In this document: piece by piece, positions 6,902 to 13,905 of the stretch
Numbering within the stretch: position 1 is the first letter of the stretch
Layout of the letters: each line of letters begins with the position of its first letter
Assembly: GCA_025359585.1 (NCBI GenBank)
Contig: JANYFX010000242.1
Location: forward strand, 1 to 14,535
Length of the DNA stretch: 14,535 bases
Source: Rhizobacter sp.
Lineage (GTDB): Bacteria; Pseudomonadota; Gammaproteobacteria; Burkholderiales; Burkholderiaceae_C
Reading direction: 5' to 3'
Notes under the pieces: model-generated
Database searches by the model: none
What the model saw: the letters and a program-made list of their open reading frames with translations, nothing else
Told to the model about the DNA's origin: nothing
Made by a program: the position numbers and the translations under genes

Positions 6902-7079
6902 GGTCGGCCTTGTGCGAGGGGTGCGGGCGGCGCTGCGAGGGAAGCCGCTGTCGCGGCGCATCGCCCTGTCGCTGGAATTGTGTCACGCGGGCATCGGCGC
7001 CGGGCGTAGCGGCCCGGGGAGGGCGGGTCTTCATGCTAGAGTCCCTTGGTAACATTTCAAGCCCATTTCATTGCCCTGC
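6902..7079. other. Divergent intergenic region
   Basis: The longest gene-free stretch of the window, 178 bases. It must hold the promoters of both the crotonase-type gene and the FimV-like gene. The half nearest the crotonase gene is very GC-rich; the half nearest the FimV-like gene is richer in A and T and contains a 7-base direct repeat CATTTCA at 7053-7059 and 7064-7070 (11 bases apart, one helical turn). No hairpin with a T-run and no small ORF with a ribosome site was seen. Confidence 0.6.
7034..7042 (+). promoter_or_regulatory. Possible extended -10 promoter for the FimV-like gene
   Basis: TGCTAGAGT has the extended -10 layout (TG, one base, then TAGAGT, four of six matches to TATAAT). 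No -35 hexamer is visible 17 bases upstream, which extended -10 promoters can tolerate. A start near 7049 would give a leader of about 31 bases that contains the CATTTCA repeat. Confidence 0.28.
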
Positions 7080-9134
7080 ATGCGAGCTCATTCGACCGTT
7101 TTTTCCATCTGCCTTGCCGCTGCGCTTTGCATTGCAGCGGCGCCGGCGGAGGCTCTGGGTTTCGGTCGCATCGGCAACACCACGCAGCTCGGGCAGACGC
7201 TGAACTTCGCGGCGGCGATTCGCCTCGACAACGATGAAACTTTGTCGCGCGAATGTGTCGCTGCCGAGGTTTTCGTCGGCGACAGCAAGTTGCAGCCGGG
7301 GCAGGTTCGGGTGACCCTCGAAACCGCTGGAGCCGCGAACGAGCGCCTGGTTCGCATCACCACGACCGCGATCATCGACGAGCCGGTCGTGACCGTGAGC
7401 GTCTCGGTCGGTTGCACCTCGAAGGTCACGCGCAAGTTCGTCGCCTTCATCGACCCGCCGCTGATCAACGCGCCGCAAACGGCGCCGGCCGACGCCTCGA
7501 TGATGGTGCCGCAGCGCGCCGACTCCCAAGTGGCGCCGCTGGTGGGCATTGTCGAAGGAGAACAGGCGCCGGCCGCCGTGATCTCGCGCGCCCCGGCACG
7601 TGCAACGCGGCCAGAGCGAACCCGGCGCGAAGAAAACGCGGTGCGCAGCACGCCGCGCAGTCGGCCGGTGGTGATCGCACGCGCGGCAGGTGATGCGGCA
7701 AGCGCCCCCACCGCAACAAAGCCCGCTGCAGCGAAAAAGCCGGCCGCGAAAACCCGCAACGCGCAGGCACCGCGCCCGGCCGCCTCCGGCCCGCGGCTCG
7801 AACTCGAAGCCGCGCCGGCCGTCGTGGCGCGCGCTGCTTCGGCGCCGCCAGCGCCCGAAGTGCCGGTGCTCGCGGCTGCGGCCAGCGCGGCTGCGTCGGC
7901 GCCGCCGCTCGACGATGCCAGCGTTTTGCTGGCCCGGGAGCGCGAGCGGATCCGTCTGCTCGAAGAAGGCCTGGCCCGTTTGCGCAGCGATTCGCAGGCC
8001 ACCCAGCAAGCCCTCACGAGCCTGCAGGCGCGCCTGCAGGCGGCCGAGTCGGAGCGCTATGCGAACCCGCTCGTGTACACGCTGGCCTGGTTGTCGGCGT
8101 TGCTCGCGTTGGCGGTGGGTGCGCTGTGGTGGCGCCAGTCGCGCGCGCGTGGTGCTGCGCAATGGTGGGCGCCGCCGGTGGCCAAGGCGCCGGCCGCCGC
8201 GCCGCGCACCGACCGCTCCAAGTCGCTGGAATTCGAGACCGCTACGCCGACAACCATGTCGGGCGTGGCCCCGGCCTACGAAGTGTCGATGCTCGACGCG
8301 GGCGAGATCTCGATGCCCACGCCCGACCTGCCGATGACGATCCCGGCGGCCGCCGCGCTTCGCCCTGCGCCGGCGGTGGCCGAGCCGGCGCGTGAGCTCT
8401 CGGTCGAAGAACTGATCGACCTCGAACAGCAGGCCGAGTTTTTCGTGGTGCTCGGGCAGGACGAAGCCGCCATCGAGCTCTTGATGAGCCATGTGCGCAA
8501 CGACGGTGGCATCAGCCCGCTGCCCTACCTGAAGCTGCTCGAAATCTACAAGCGCCGCGGTGAGGCCGATGCCTACGAGCGCATTCGCGACCGCTTCAAC
8601 CGGCGCTTCAATGCCTACGCGCCCGACTGGGCTTACGACCTGCAACTAGGGCTGTCGCTCGAGGCCTACCCTGAGACCGTGCTTCGGCTCCAGGAGCTCT
8701 GGGTATCGCCGGCAAAGGCGATGGAAACGCTCGCGGCCGCGCTGTTCCGGCGCGATGTGTCTGACCAGACCTACGACCTGCCCGCTTATCGCGAACTGCT
8801 GTTCCTCTACGCCATTGCGCGAGATTTTCAGGAGCATGGCCTGGCCGACATCGGCCGCGACGTGGACCTGCTGCTGCCGATGCACGACGATCTGCCGGCC
8901 GAGCCGATCGCAGAACTGGTTCGAAGCACCGGCTTCCAGAACAGCGCCCTGATGACACAGCCGCTCGACCTCGACGTGTCGATGGTGCGCGGCGAAAGCG
9001 ACGACGCGAAAGCCGAGGAAGCGCCGGGGCTGGCGCGTCGTGCCCACGAGAGGACCGCGGACTCGAACCTGATCGACTTCGATCTCGATCTCGATCTCGA
9101 CCCGCAAAAGCCCGAAGCACCGGACGGGCACTGA
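7080..9134 (+). CDS. FimV/HubP-like inner-membrane protein
   Basis: 684 residues from the ATG at 7080; a TTG at 7071 would add three. Order: signal peptide (1-25, cleavage after AEA), a FimV-type N-terminal domain beginning LGFGRIGNTTQLGQTL (26-125), a long Ala/Pro/Arg linker (126-280), coiled coil (about 283-325, ARERERIRLLEEGLARL), one membrane helix (about 330-350, ending WWRQSRAR), another linker, a TPR-like helical region (about 440-515, FFVVLGQDEAAIELLMSHV), and an acidic tail with DFDLDLDLD at 666-674. FimV proteins cross the inner membrane once, bind peptidoglycan through LysM and organise type IV pili, secretion or cell poles. Here no LysM-like sequence is visible and the length is short for the family. 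Neighbours are not asd or truA, the usual context, so this may be a paralogue. No clear ribosome site. Probably monocistronic. General family is well supported, exact role is not. Confidence 0.82.
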   Translation: MRAHSTVFSICLAAALCIAAAPAEALGFGRIGNTTQLGQTLNFAAAIRLDNDETLSRECVAAEVFVGDSKLQPGQVRVTLETAGAANERLVRITTTAIIDEPVVTVSVSVGCTSKVTRKFVAFIDPPLINAPQTAPADASMMVPQRADSQVAPLVGIVEGEQAPAAVISRAPARATRPERTRREENAVRSTPRSRPVVIARAAGDAASAPTATKPAAAKKPAAKTRNAQAPRPAASGPRLELEAAPAVVARAASAPPAPEVPVLAAAASAAASAPPLDDASVLLARERERIRLLEEGLARLRSDSQATQQALTSLQARLQAAESERYANPLVYTLAWLSALLALAVGALWWRQSRARGAAQWWAPPVAKAPAAAPRTDRSKSLEFETATPTTMSGVAPAYEVSMLDAGEISMPTPDLPMTIPAAAALRPAPAVAEPARELSVEELIDLEQQAEFFVVLGQDEAAIELLMSHVRNDGGISPLPYLKLLEIYKRRGEADAYERIRDRFNRRFNAYAPDWAYDLQLGLSLEAYPETVLRLQELWVSPAKAMETLAAALFRRDVSDQTYDLPAYRELLFLYAIARDFQEHGLADIGRDVDLLLPMHDDLPAEPIAELVRSTGFQNSALMTQPLDLDVSMVRGESDDAKAEEAPGLARRAHERTADSNLIDFDLDLDLDPQKPEAPDGH
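9075..9098 (+). repeat. In-frame hexanucleotide tandem repeat (Asp-Leu codons)
   Basis: GACTTC followed by three exact GATCTC units, in frame with the FimV-like gene, encodes DFDLDLDL. Exact repetition at DNA level in a gene that otherwise varies its codons suggests slippage, so copy number could vary between strains without shifting frame (six-base unit). Confidence 0.75.
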
Positions 9135-9149
9135 CTCCTTCAGCGGCGG

Positions 9150-10313
9150 CTACAGCCGGGCCAGCCGCTCGAGCGCGAGATTCAGCGTTTGATCTTTCTT
9201 CGCGAAGCAGAACCGGGCGAGGCGCTGCTCGAAGCCGCTCTGGTAGAACGCAGAAACGGGAATGGCCGCCACACCGGCTTCAGCTGTGAGCCAGCGGCAG
9301 AAAGCCTCTTCGGTCTGGTCGCTGATGGCGGAATAGTCGACGCACTGGAAGTAGCTGCCCGCGCTGGGCAGCAGCTTGAAGCGCGTTTGCGCGAGGCCGC
9401 TGCGAAACAGGTCGCGCTTGCGCTGATAGAACGCGGGCAGATCGAGGTGGCGTGAGGCATCGGCCATGAAGCTGGCCAGGCCATATTGCATCGGCGTGTT
9501 GACGGTGAACACGTTGAACTGGTGCACCTTGCGGAACTCGGCCATCAGTGCGGCCGGTGCGGCGGCATAGCCCACTTTCCAGCCGGTCACGTGATAGGTC
9601 TTGCCGAAGCTCGAGACCACGACGCTGCGCTGCGCCAGCTCGGGGAAACGCGCCACGCTCTGGTGCAGCGCGCCGTCGAACACCATGTGCTCGTAGACCT
9701 CGTCGGCGATCACCACGATGTCGGTCCCGCGCAGCAGCTCGTTCAGGCTCTGCATGTGGGCCGCCGACCAGACCGTGGCGCTCGGGTTGTGCGGTGTGTT
9801 GACGATGATGGCGCGGGTGCGCGGCGTGATGGCGGCCTTGATCAGCGCGAAGTCGGGTGCAAACGTGCCCGGAGTCAGCGGCACATGCACCGCCACGCCG
9901 CCGGCCAGTTCGATGTTGGGCTCGTAGCTGTCGTAACACGGGTCGAGCACGATCACTTCGTCGCCAGGGTGCACGAGGGCCAGGATCGCCGTGATGATCG
10001 CCTGCGTGGCACCGGCTGTCACGGTGATCTCGGTGCCCGGGTCGTAGGCGTGTCCGTAGAGCGCGGCCACTTTCGCGGCGATGGCCTCGCGGAACACGGC
10101 CACACCGGCCATCGGCGGGTACTGGTTGAGGCCGCTGCGCATCGCCGCATTCACGGCATCGAGCAGTTCGGGCGCGCAGTCGAAATCGGGGAAGCCCTGG
10201 CCGAGATTGACGGCGTTGTGCTGCTGCGCCAATGCCGACATCACCGTGAAGATGGTCGTGCCCACGCGCGGCAGGCGGCTGGTGACGGCAGGGGTGTGGA
10301 AGGTCGTGTTCAT
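9150..10313 (-). CDS. ybdL: PLP-dependent aminotransferase, YbdL-like (methionine-preferring)
   Basis: 387 residues, a complete fold-type I aminotransferase. It follows E. coli YbdL, as I remember it, almost throughout: LPRVGTTIFTVMSALAQQH near the N-terminus, NLGQGFPDFD (36-45), TAGATQAI (99-106), NTPHNPSATVW (172-182, Asn176), IADEVYEH (202-209, Asp204 and Tyr207 contact the cofactor), SSFGKTYHVTGWKVGY (234-249, Schiff-base Lys238) and RFCFAKK (367-373, Arg367 binding the substrate carboxylate). YbdL prefers methionine, histidine and phenylalanine and makes keto-methylthiobutyrate from methionine. ATG at 10311-10313 is chosen because similarity starts there; the frame runs open far upstream across the cysB gene in another frame. 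It is 20 bases after cysB and ends the lptF-lptG-cbiX-cysB run, so a sulfur amino-acid role fits its context. It converges on the FimV-like gene, 15 bases away. Confidence 0.93.
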   Translation of the reverse strand: MNTTFHTPAVTSRLPRVGTTIFTVMSALAQQHNAVNLGQGFPDFDCAPELLDAVNAAMRSGLNQYPPMAGVAVFREAIAAKVAALYGHAYDPGTEITVTAGATQAIITAILALVHPGDEVIVLDPCYDSYEPNIELAGGVAVHVPLTPGTFAPDFALIKAAITPRTRAIIVNTPHNPSATVWSAAHMQSLNELLRGTDIVVIADEVYEHMVFDGALHQSVARFPELAQRSVVVSSFGKTYHVTGWKVGYAAAPAALMAEFRKVHQFNVFTVNTPMQYGLASFMADASRHLDLPAFYQRKRDLFRSGLAQTRFKLLPSAGSYFQCVDYSAISDQTEEAFCRWLTAEAGVAAIPVSAFYQSGFEQRLARFCFAKKDQTLNLALERLARL

Positions 10314-10333
10314 GCGGGGCGTGGGCTGCGGGT

Positions 10334-11278
10334 TCAAAGCTGGTAGTCGTGCGCGTCGCCGTTCATCGCCTTGGCGATGAGGGCGCGGCTCAGGCGGTCG
10401 GACATCATCTCGGCGAAAGCGTAGACGAAGTTGCGCAGGTAGGCGCCGCGCTTGAAGGCGATGCGTGTCACGTTCTGGCCGAACAGGTGGCCGACCGGGC
10501 GCGACACCAGGTCGCCGCTTGGCGGGTCGTCGCGCACCGCGAGTTCGGAGACGATGCCGACGCCGAGGCCGATGCGCACATAGGTCTTGATCACGTCGGC
10601 GTCGATCGCCTCGAGCACGATGTCGGGCTTGAGGCTGCGCGCCGCGAAGGCCGCATCGACGCGGCTGCGGCCGCTGAAAGACGGGTGGTAAGACACGAGC
10701 GGCAACAGCGCCAGGTCTTCGAGCGAAATGCGCTCGACCTGCGCCAGCGGGTGGCTGGCGGGCATGACCACCGCGTGGTGCCATTCGTAGCAGGGCAGGG
10801 TGACGAGTTCGTCGAAACCGCTCAGCGCTTCGGTGGCCAGGCCGATGTCGGCGACCTCGTCGATCACCATGCGTGCCACCTGTTCGGGCGAGCCCTGGTG
10901 CAGGCTGATGTTGACCTTGGGGAAACGCTTGCGCAGCTGCGCCACCGGGCCGGGCAGGAAGTAACGCGCCTGGCTGTGCGTCGTGGCGATCGACAGCGTG
11001 CCGGCGTCTTGCTGCGAATACTCTTCGCCGATGCGCTTCAGGTTGCCGACCTCGCGCATGATGATCTCGACCGCCTTGAGCACCTGCACACCCGGCTCGG
11101 TGACGCGCCGCAGGCGCTTGCCGTGGCGTGTGAAGATGTCGATGCCGAGCTCGGCTTCGAGTTCGAGAATCGCCTTCGAGATGCCGGGCTGCGAGGTGAA
11201 CAGCGCCTTCGCGGTTTCGGTCAGGTTGAGGTCGCGCCGCACGGCCTCTTGCACGAAGCGGAACTGGTGCAGGTTCAT
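10334..11278 (-). CDS. cysB: LysR-type regulator of the CysB family
   Basis: 314 residues. The N-terminal helix-turn-helix (ETAKALFTSQPGISKAILELE, about 19-39) is followed by an inducer-binding domain with IATTHSQARYFLPGPV, the CysB signature that binds sulfate or acetylserine ligands; SLHQGSPEQVA, ATEALSGFDELVTLPCY, and DADVIKTYVRIGLGVGIVSELAV also match E. coli CysB as I remember it. CysB activates sulfate uptake, sulfate and sulfite reduction and cysteine synthesis when O-acetylserine or N-acetylserine builds up. The start codon at 11276-11278 overlaps the cbiX stop in an ATGA, so the two are translationally coupled. Because it lies inside a co-directional run rather than divergent from a target, it may be expressed from an upstream promoter. 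The only near alternative is the paralogue Cbl. Confidence 0.92.
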   Translation of the reverse strand: MNLHQFRFVQEAVRRDLNLTETAKALFTSQPGISKAILELEAELGIDIFTRHGKRLRRVTEPGVQVLKAVEIIMREVGNLKRIGEEYSQQDAGTLSIATTHSQARYFLPGPVAQLRKRFPKVNISLHQGSPEQVARMVIDEVADIGLATEALSGFDELVTLPCYEWHHAVVMPASHPLAQVERISLEDLALLPLVSYHPSFSGRSRVDAAFAARSLKPDIVLEAIDADVIKTYVRIGLGVGIVSELAVRDDPPSGDLVSRPVGHLFGQNVTRIAFKRGAYLRNFVYAFAEMMSDRLSRALIAKAMNGDAHDYQL

Positions 11279-11658
11279 GCCGGCGTCTCGTCGCGCGTCA
11301 GGGCGAGCGCGGCCTGCGCCATCGCTTCGATCACGCTGCCGACCTCGCCGATGGCGGTGCGCAGTTGCCACGCCACCTGCGGGTGCGATGCGGCCAGCTC
11401 GGCCAGCAGCAGCGGCAGGTCCTTGCGCACATGGCCGCCGGCGCCGAGGAACAAGGGCACCACGTCGACGTGCGTGCAGCCGGCCTGGGCCAGCGCGTGT
11501 CCGGCGTCCAGCAGGCCGGGCGACATGAACTCGAGGTACGCGAGCTGCACGATCAGCTGCGGTTCACGCTCGCGCACGCTGCGCGCCACCGCTTCGAAGG
11601 GCAGCGACCAGCGCGGGTCGCGGGCGCCATGGGCGAACAACATCAAGCCGCGTTGCAT
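11275..11658 (-). CDS. cbiX: Short CbiX-type sirohydrochlorin chelatase
   Basis: 127 residues, a single chelatase domain (the short CbiX/SirB class). Two histidines expected to bind the metal are present: His10 in LFAHGARDP and His76 in PLFLGAGGHVRKDLP. The enzyme inserts Fe(II) or Co(II) into sirohydrochlorin; next to cysB the likely product is siroheme for assimilatory sulfite reductase, since Burkholderiales often keep a cbiX gene with cys genes. The gene starts 11 bases after lptG, with its AGGA ribosome site overlapping the lptG TAG stop (TAGGA), and its TGA overlaps the cysB ATG. The Ala-rich C-terminal helix ending TRDETPA is normal. Cobalt use for cobalamin cannot be excluded by sequence alone. 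Confidence 0.9.
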   Translation of the reverse strand: MQRGLMLFAHGARDPRWSLPFEAVARSVREREPQLIVQLAYLEFMSPGLLDAGHALAQAGCTHVDVVPLFLGAGGHVRKDLPLLLAELAASHPQVAWQLRTAIGEVGSVIEAMAQAALALTRDETPA

Positions 11659-11669
11659 CTTCGAAGGTC

Positions 11670-12776
11670 CTATCGGTAACGAACGAGCCAGCTGAATGCC
11701 GCCATCGACATCAGCAAATACAGCGCGCTCGGCGCGGCGGCCACGATCCAGGGTGTCCAGTTGCGCAGCAGGCCGAGGTGGCCGGCCACGTTGTTGAGCA
11801 GCACGAAGCTGATGCCGAGCATGATGCCGCCGAAGACCTTCAGGCTCACGCCGCCGGCGCGTGCGTGCAGGTAGGCGAAGGGCAAGGCCAGGCCCATCAT
11901 CACGAGGCAGGCGAAGGGGTAGAGCGCGCGTTTCCAGAACTGGATCTGGTGGCTTTGCGCGGCCTGTTCGTTGTCGGCCAGGTGGCCGATGTAGCGGAAC
12001 AGGTCGATCGTCGACATCGTGCTCACCGGCAGCACCGCCGCCGCCACCACACCGGCCGTGAGGCTGCTCGGCCAGTCGTACTCGGCGAGCTTTTCCTCGG
12101 GCGCCTGGGCTTTGCCTTCGGTGTTGATCCAGCGCGTGATCTGCACGTCCTTGAGCGCCCAGGTCGCGTTGGCTTGCACCTTGCCGCTGCCTGCTGCGAT
12201 GCGCCGCAGCAGCCGGCCGTCGGCATCGAACTCGAAGATGCGGATGTCCTGCAGCACCGCGTTCGCTGCGGCGGAACCGACGTTGACCGAATAACTGCGC
12301 TCGCCCTCGGGCGTGCTGGCATGGTCTTTCAGCCAGGCGCCGGAGCGGCCGAGCTTCATGCCGCCCTTGAAGCGCGCCTGCAGCTGGCTGGCCTGGCGCT
12401 CGCTCAACGGCGCCACGTAGTCGCCGACAAGGTAGGTCAGCACGCCGAACATCAAACCCAGGCTCGCAAGAAGAGACAGCGCGCGGCCCGGGCCGAGCCC
12501 GCCGGTGCGCAGGATCGTGAACTCCGACGACTGCGCCATGCGCGAGAGGGTGTAGATCGCGCCGATCAACACCGCGATCGGTGCGACTTCGTAAAAGTGC
12601 CCCGGCAGCAGCAACAGCGAATACAGCGCGGCATGCGCGCTGGTGTAGCCACTGCTGCCCACGTCGGAGAGCTGGTCGACGAAGTCGATGAAGTACGAGA
12701 GTGACAGGAACGCGAGCGCCACGAAGGCGACGGCCGAGACGATGTCGGCGTAGAAAAGGCGGCGTACTGTTTTCAT
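11670..12776 (-). CDS. lptG: LPS export ABC transporter permease LptG
   Basis: 368 residues. LptG with LptF and the ATPase LptB pulls lipopolysaccharide from the inner membrane and passes it to LptC and the LptA bridge. Six membrane helices are visible (about 11-30, 55-80, 98-118, 283-303, 310-332, 342-364). Between the third and fourth lies the periplasmic beta-jellyroll (about 130-280), including AWLKDH and VQITRW. The segment SRMAQSSEFTILRTGGLGP (78-96) is the cytoplasmic coupling region that contacts LptB. The start at 12774-12776 overlaps the lptF stop in an ATGA. The frame stays open upstream to 13562, but that part is a reading of lptF in another frame. Complete and without visible defects. 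Confidence 0.95.
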   Translation of the reverse strand: MKTVRRLFYADIVSAVAFVALAFLSLSYFIDFVDQLSDVGSSGYTSAHAALYSLLLLPGHFYEVAPIAVLIGAIYTLSRMAQSSEFTILRTGGLGPGRALSLLASLGLMFGVLTYLVGDYVAPLSERQASQLQARFKGGMKLGRSGAWLKDHASTPEGERSYSVNVGSAAANAVLQDIRIFEFDADGRLLRRIAAGSGKVQANATWALKDVQITRWINTEGKAQAPEEKLAEYDWPSSLTAGVVAAAVLPVSTMSTIDLFRYIGHLADNEQAAQSHQIQFWKRALYPFACLVMMGLALPFAYLHARAGGVSLKVFGGIMLGISFVLLNNVAGHLGLLRNWTPWIVAAAPSALYLLMSMAAFSWLVRYR

Positions 12777-13876
12777 GCGGCGCCAGCGGCGGCCGGTTGA
12801 CGCCACCAGCCGAAGCGGCTGTTGTGGTGCTCGCGCCACCACAGCAACAGCATCGCGATCAAGAAGGCGCCACCGTGCGCCGCGATCAGGGCCGTGCCCA
12901 TGCTGACCTTGCTGCCGGCGACCCAGGCCTGCGAGAGGTTGATGACGTTGTAGTAGACGACGAAGGCGAGCAGCGCGAACAGCAGGTTCCAGTTGCTCGC
13001 GCGCCGCGGGTTCGAGGCCGACAGGCCGATGCCGAGCAGCAGCATGTTGGCAGCGCCCAGCACCAGTCCGAGCCGCCACACCAGCTCGCCCTGGTGGCGC
13101 GGTGTGGGGTCTTGCAGCAGCTCGATGCTGGGGCGTGCCTTCGGCGGCAGGTTGTCCATGCTGGAGAGCACCTTCTCGCCGGCCAGCACACGGTAGCTCT
13201 CGAAGCGGGCGAGGGTCTTCTCGTCGCTGCGCAGGTTCTGTTCGTTGCGCTGGCCACGTGTCAGCACCAGGAAACGGTCGTCGCCATCGAGCTCGATGCG
13301 GCCGCTGCGCGCCGAGGTGATCGATTCGGTGTCGGCCAGCGACGAGAGGATGAAGACGTTGCGGCCGGTGCGGCTGTCGGCCGCATCGCGCTCGATGAAG
13401 AACACCCGCGTGCCGTCGTTCGAGGTCTGAAACTGCCCGGGCGCCACGCGCGAGAGGTCGGAGCGGCGCTCGAAGCGCTCTTTCAGTTCGACGCTGCGCT
13501 GGTTCTGCCACGGCCAGACGAACAGCGCCAGCAGCGCCACCACCAGCAACACCGGCCAGCACACCCGCAACACCGGGCCGACAAAACGCGTGAGGCCCAC
13601 GCCGCTGGCGAACCAGATGACCATTTCGCTGTCGCGGTACATGCGCGACAAGGTGGCCACGACCGAAACGAACAGCGACAGCGCCAGCATCGTCGGCAAA
13701 TGGCCGAGCGCCACGTAGCCCAGCAGCAGCACCACGTCTTGTGGCGCCACCTGCCCGAGCGCGGCCAGGCCGAGCGTGCGGATCAGCATCATCGTCAGCA
13801 CGATGGTGAGGATCACCACCAGCGTGGCGCCGAAGTTGCGCGCCAGGTCTCGGCGCAAAGTGGAATCGAATAACAT
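12773..13876 (-). CDS. lptF: LPS export ABC transporter permease LptF
   Basis: 367 residues, partner of LptG in the inner-membrane LptB2FG exporter. Start MLFDSTLRRDLARNF is typical. Membrane helices lie at about 15-35, 47-77 and 98-121, and three more near 275-350; the periplasmic jellyroll between them contains GQFQTSNDGTRVFFIERD and NVFILSS. The coupling region is SRMYRDSEMVIWFASGVGL (77-95). The C-terminus continues past the last helix as a short basic, Trp-containing tail rich in Ala. The gene starts 29 bases from the divergent pepA start and runs into lptG with a 4-base overlap. No clear Shine-Dalgarno sequence precedes its ATG at 13874-13876. Divergence from pepA is the same arrangement as in E. 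coli, which supports both calls. Confidence 0.95.
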   Translation of the reverse strand: MLFDSTLRRDLARNFGATLVVILTIVLTMMLIRTLGLAALGQVAPQDVVLLLGYVALGHLPTMLALSLFVSVVATLSRMYRDSEMVIWFASGVGLTRFVGPVLRVCWPVLLVVALLALFVWPWQNQRSVELKERFERRSDLSRVAPGQFQTSNDGTRVFFIERDAADSRTGRNVFILSSLADTESITSARSGRIELDGDDRFLVLTRGQRNEQNLRSDEKTLARFESYRVLAGEKVLSSMDNLPPKARPSIELLQDPTPRHQGELVWRLGLVLGAANMLLLGIGLSASNPRRASNWNLLFALLAFVVYYNVINLSQAWVAGSKVSMGTALIAAHGGAFLIAMLLLWWREHHNSRFGWWRQPAAAGAA

Positions 13877-13905
13877 CGTCTGCTTGTCTAATAGGACTGC
13901 AGATT
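13877..13905. promoter_or_regulatory. 29-base divergent pepA / lptF start region
   Basis: The two ATGs are only 29 bases apart, so promoters for each gene must extend into the coding part of the other. Rightward, TCTAAT (13887-13892) matches TATAAT at five of six positions but would leave a leader of only a few bases, excluding the AGGA at 13893-13896 from the transcript. Leftward, CATAAT (13908 to 13903) also matches at five positions and would leave about 20 bases. No -35 was found for either. Confidence 0.3.

Noticed and set aside
7053..7070. CATTTCA direct repeat as an activator site.
   Set aside because: Seven bases repeated once at 11-base spacing in an AT-richer leader is too little to claim an operator; it is recorded only as part of the intergenic description.
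9142..9169. Hairpin AGCGGC...GCCGCT with an inner GGC-TACA-GCC stem as a two-way terminator between the FimV-like and aminotransferase genes.
   Set aside because: The stem is interrupted by an unpaired GGGCCA, there is no T-run on either side, and such pairings are common by chance in GC-rich DNA.
12777..13562. Upstream extension of the lptG frame, and similar extensions of the aminotransferase and cysB frames.
   Set aside because: These parts are out-of-frame readings of the preceding genes; similarity to LptG, YbdL and CysB begins exactly at the chosen ATGs.
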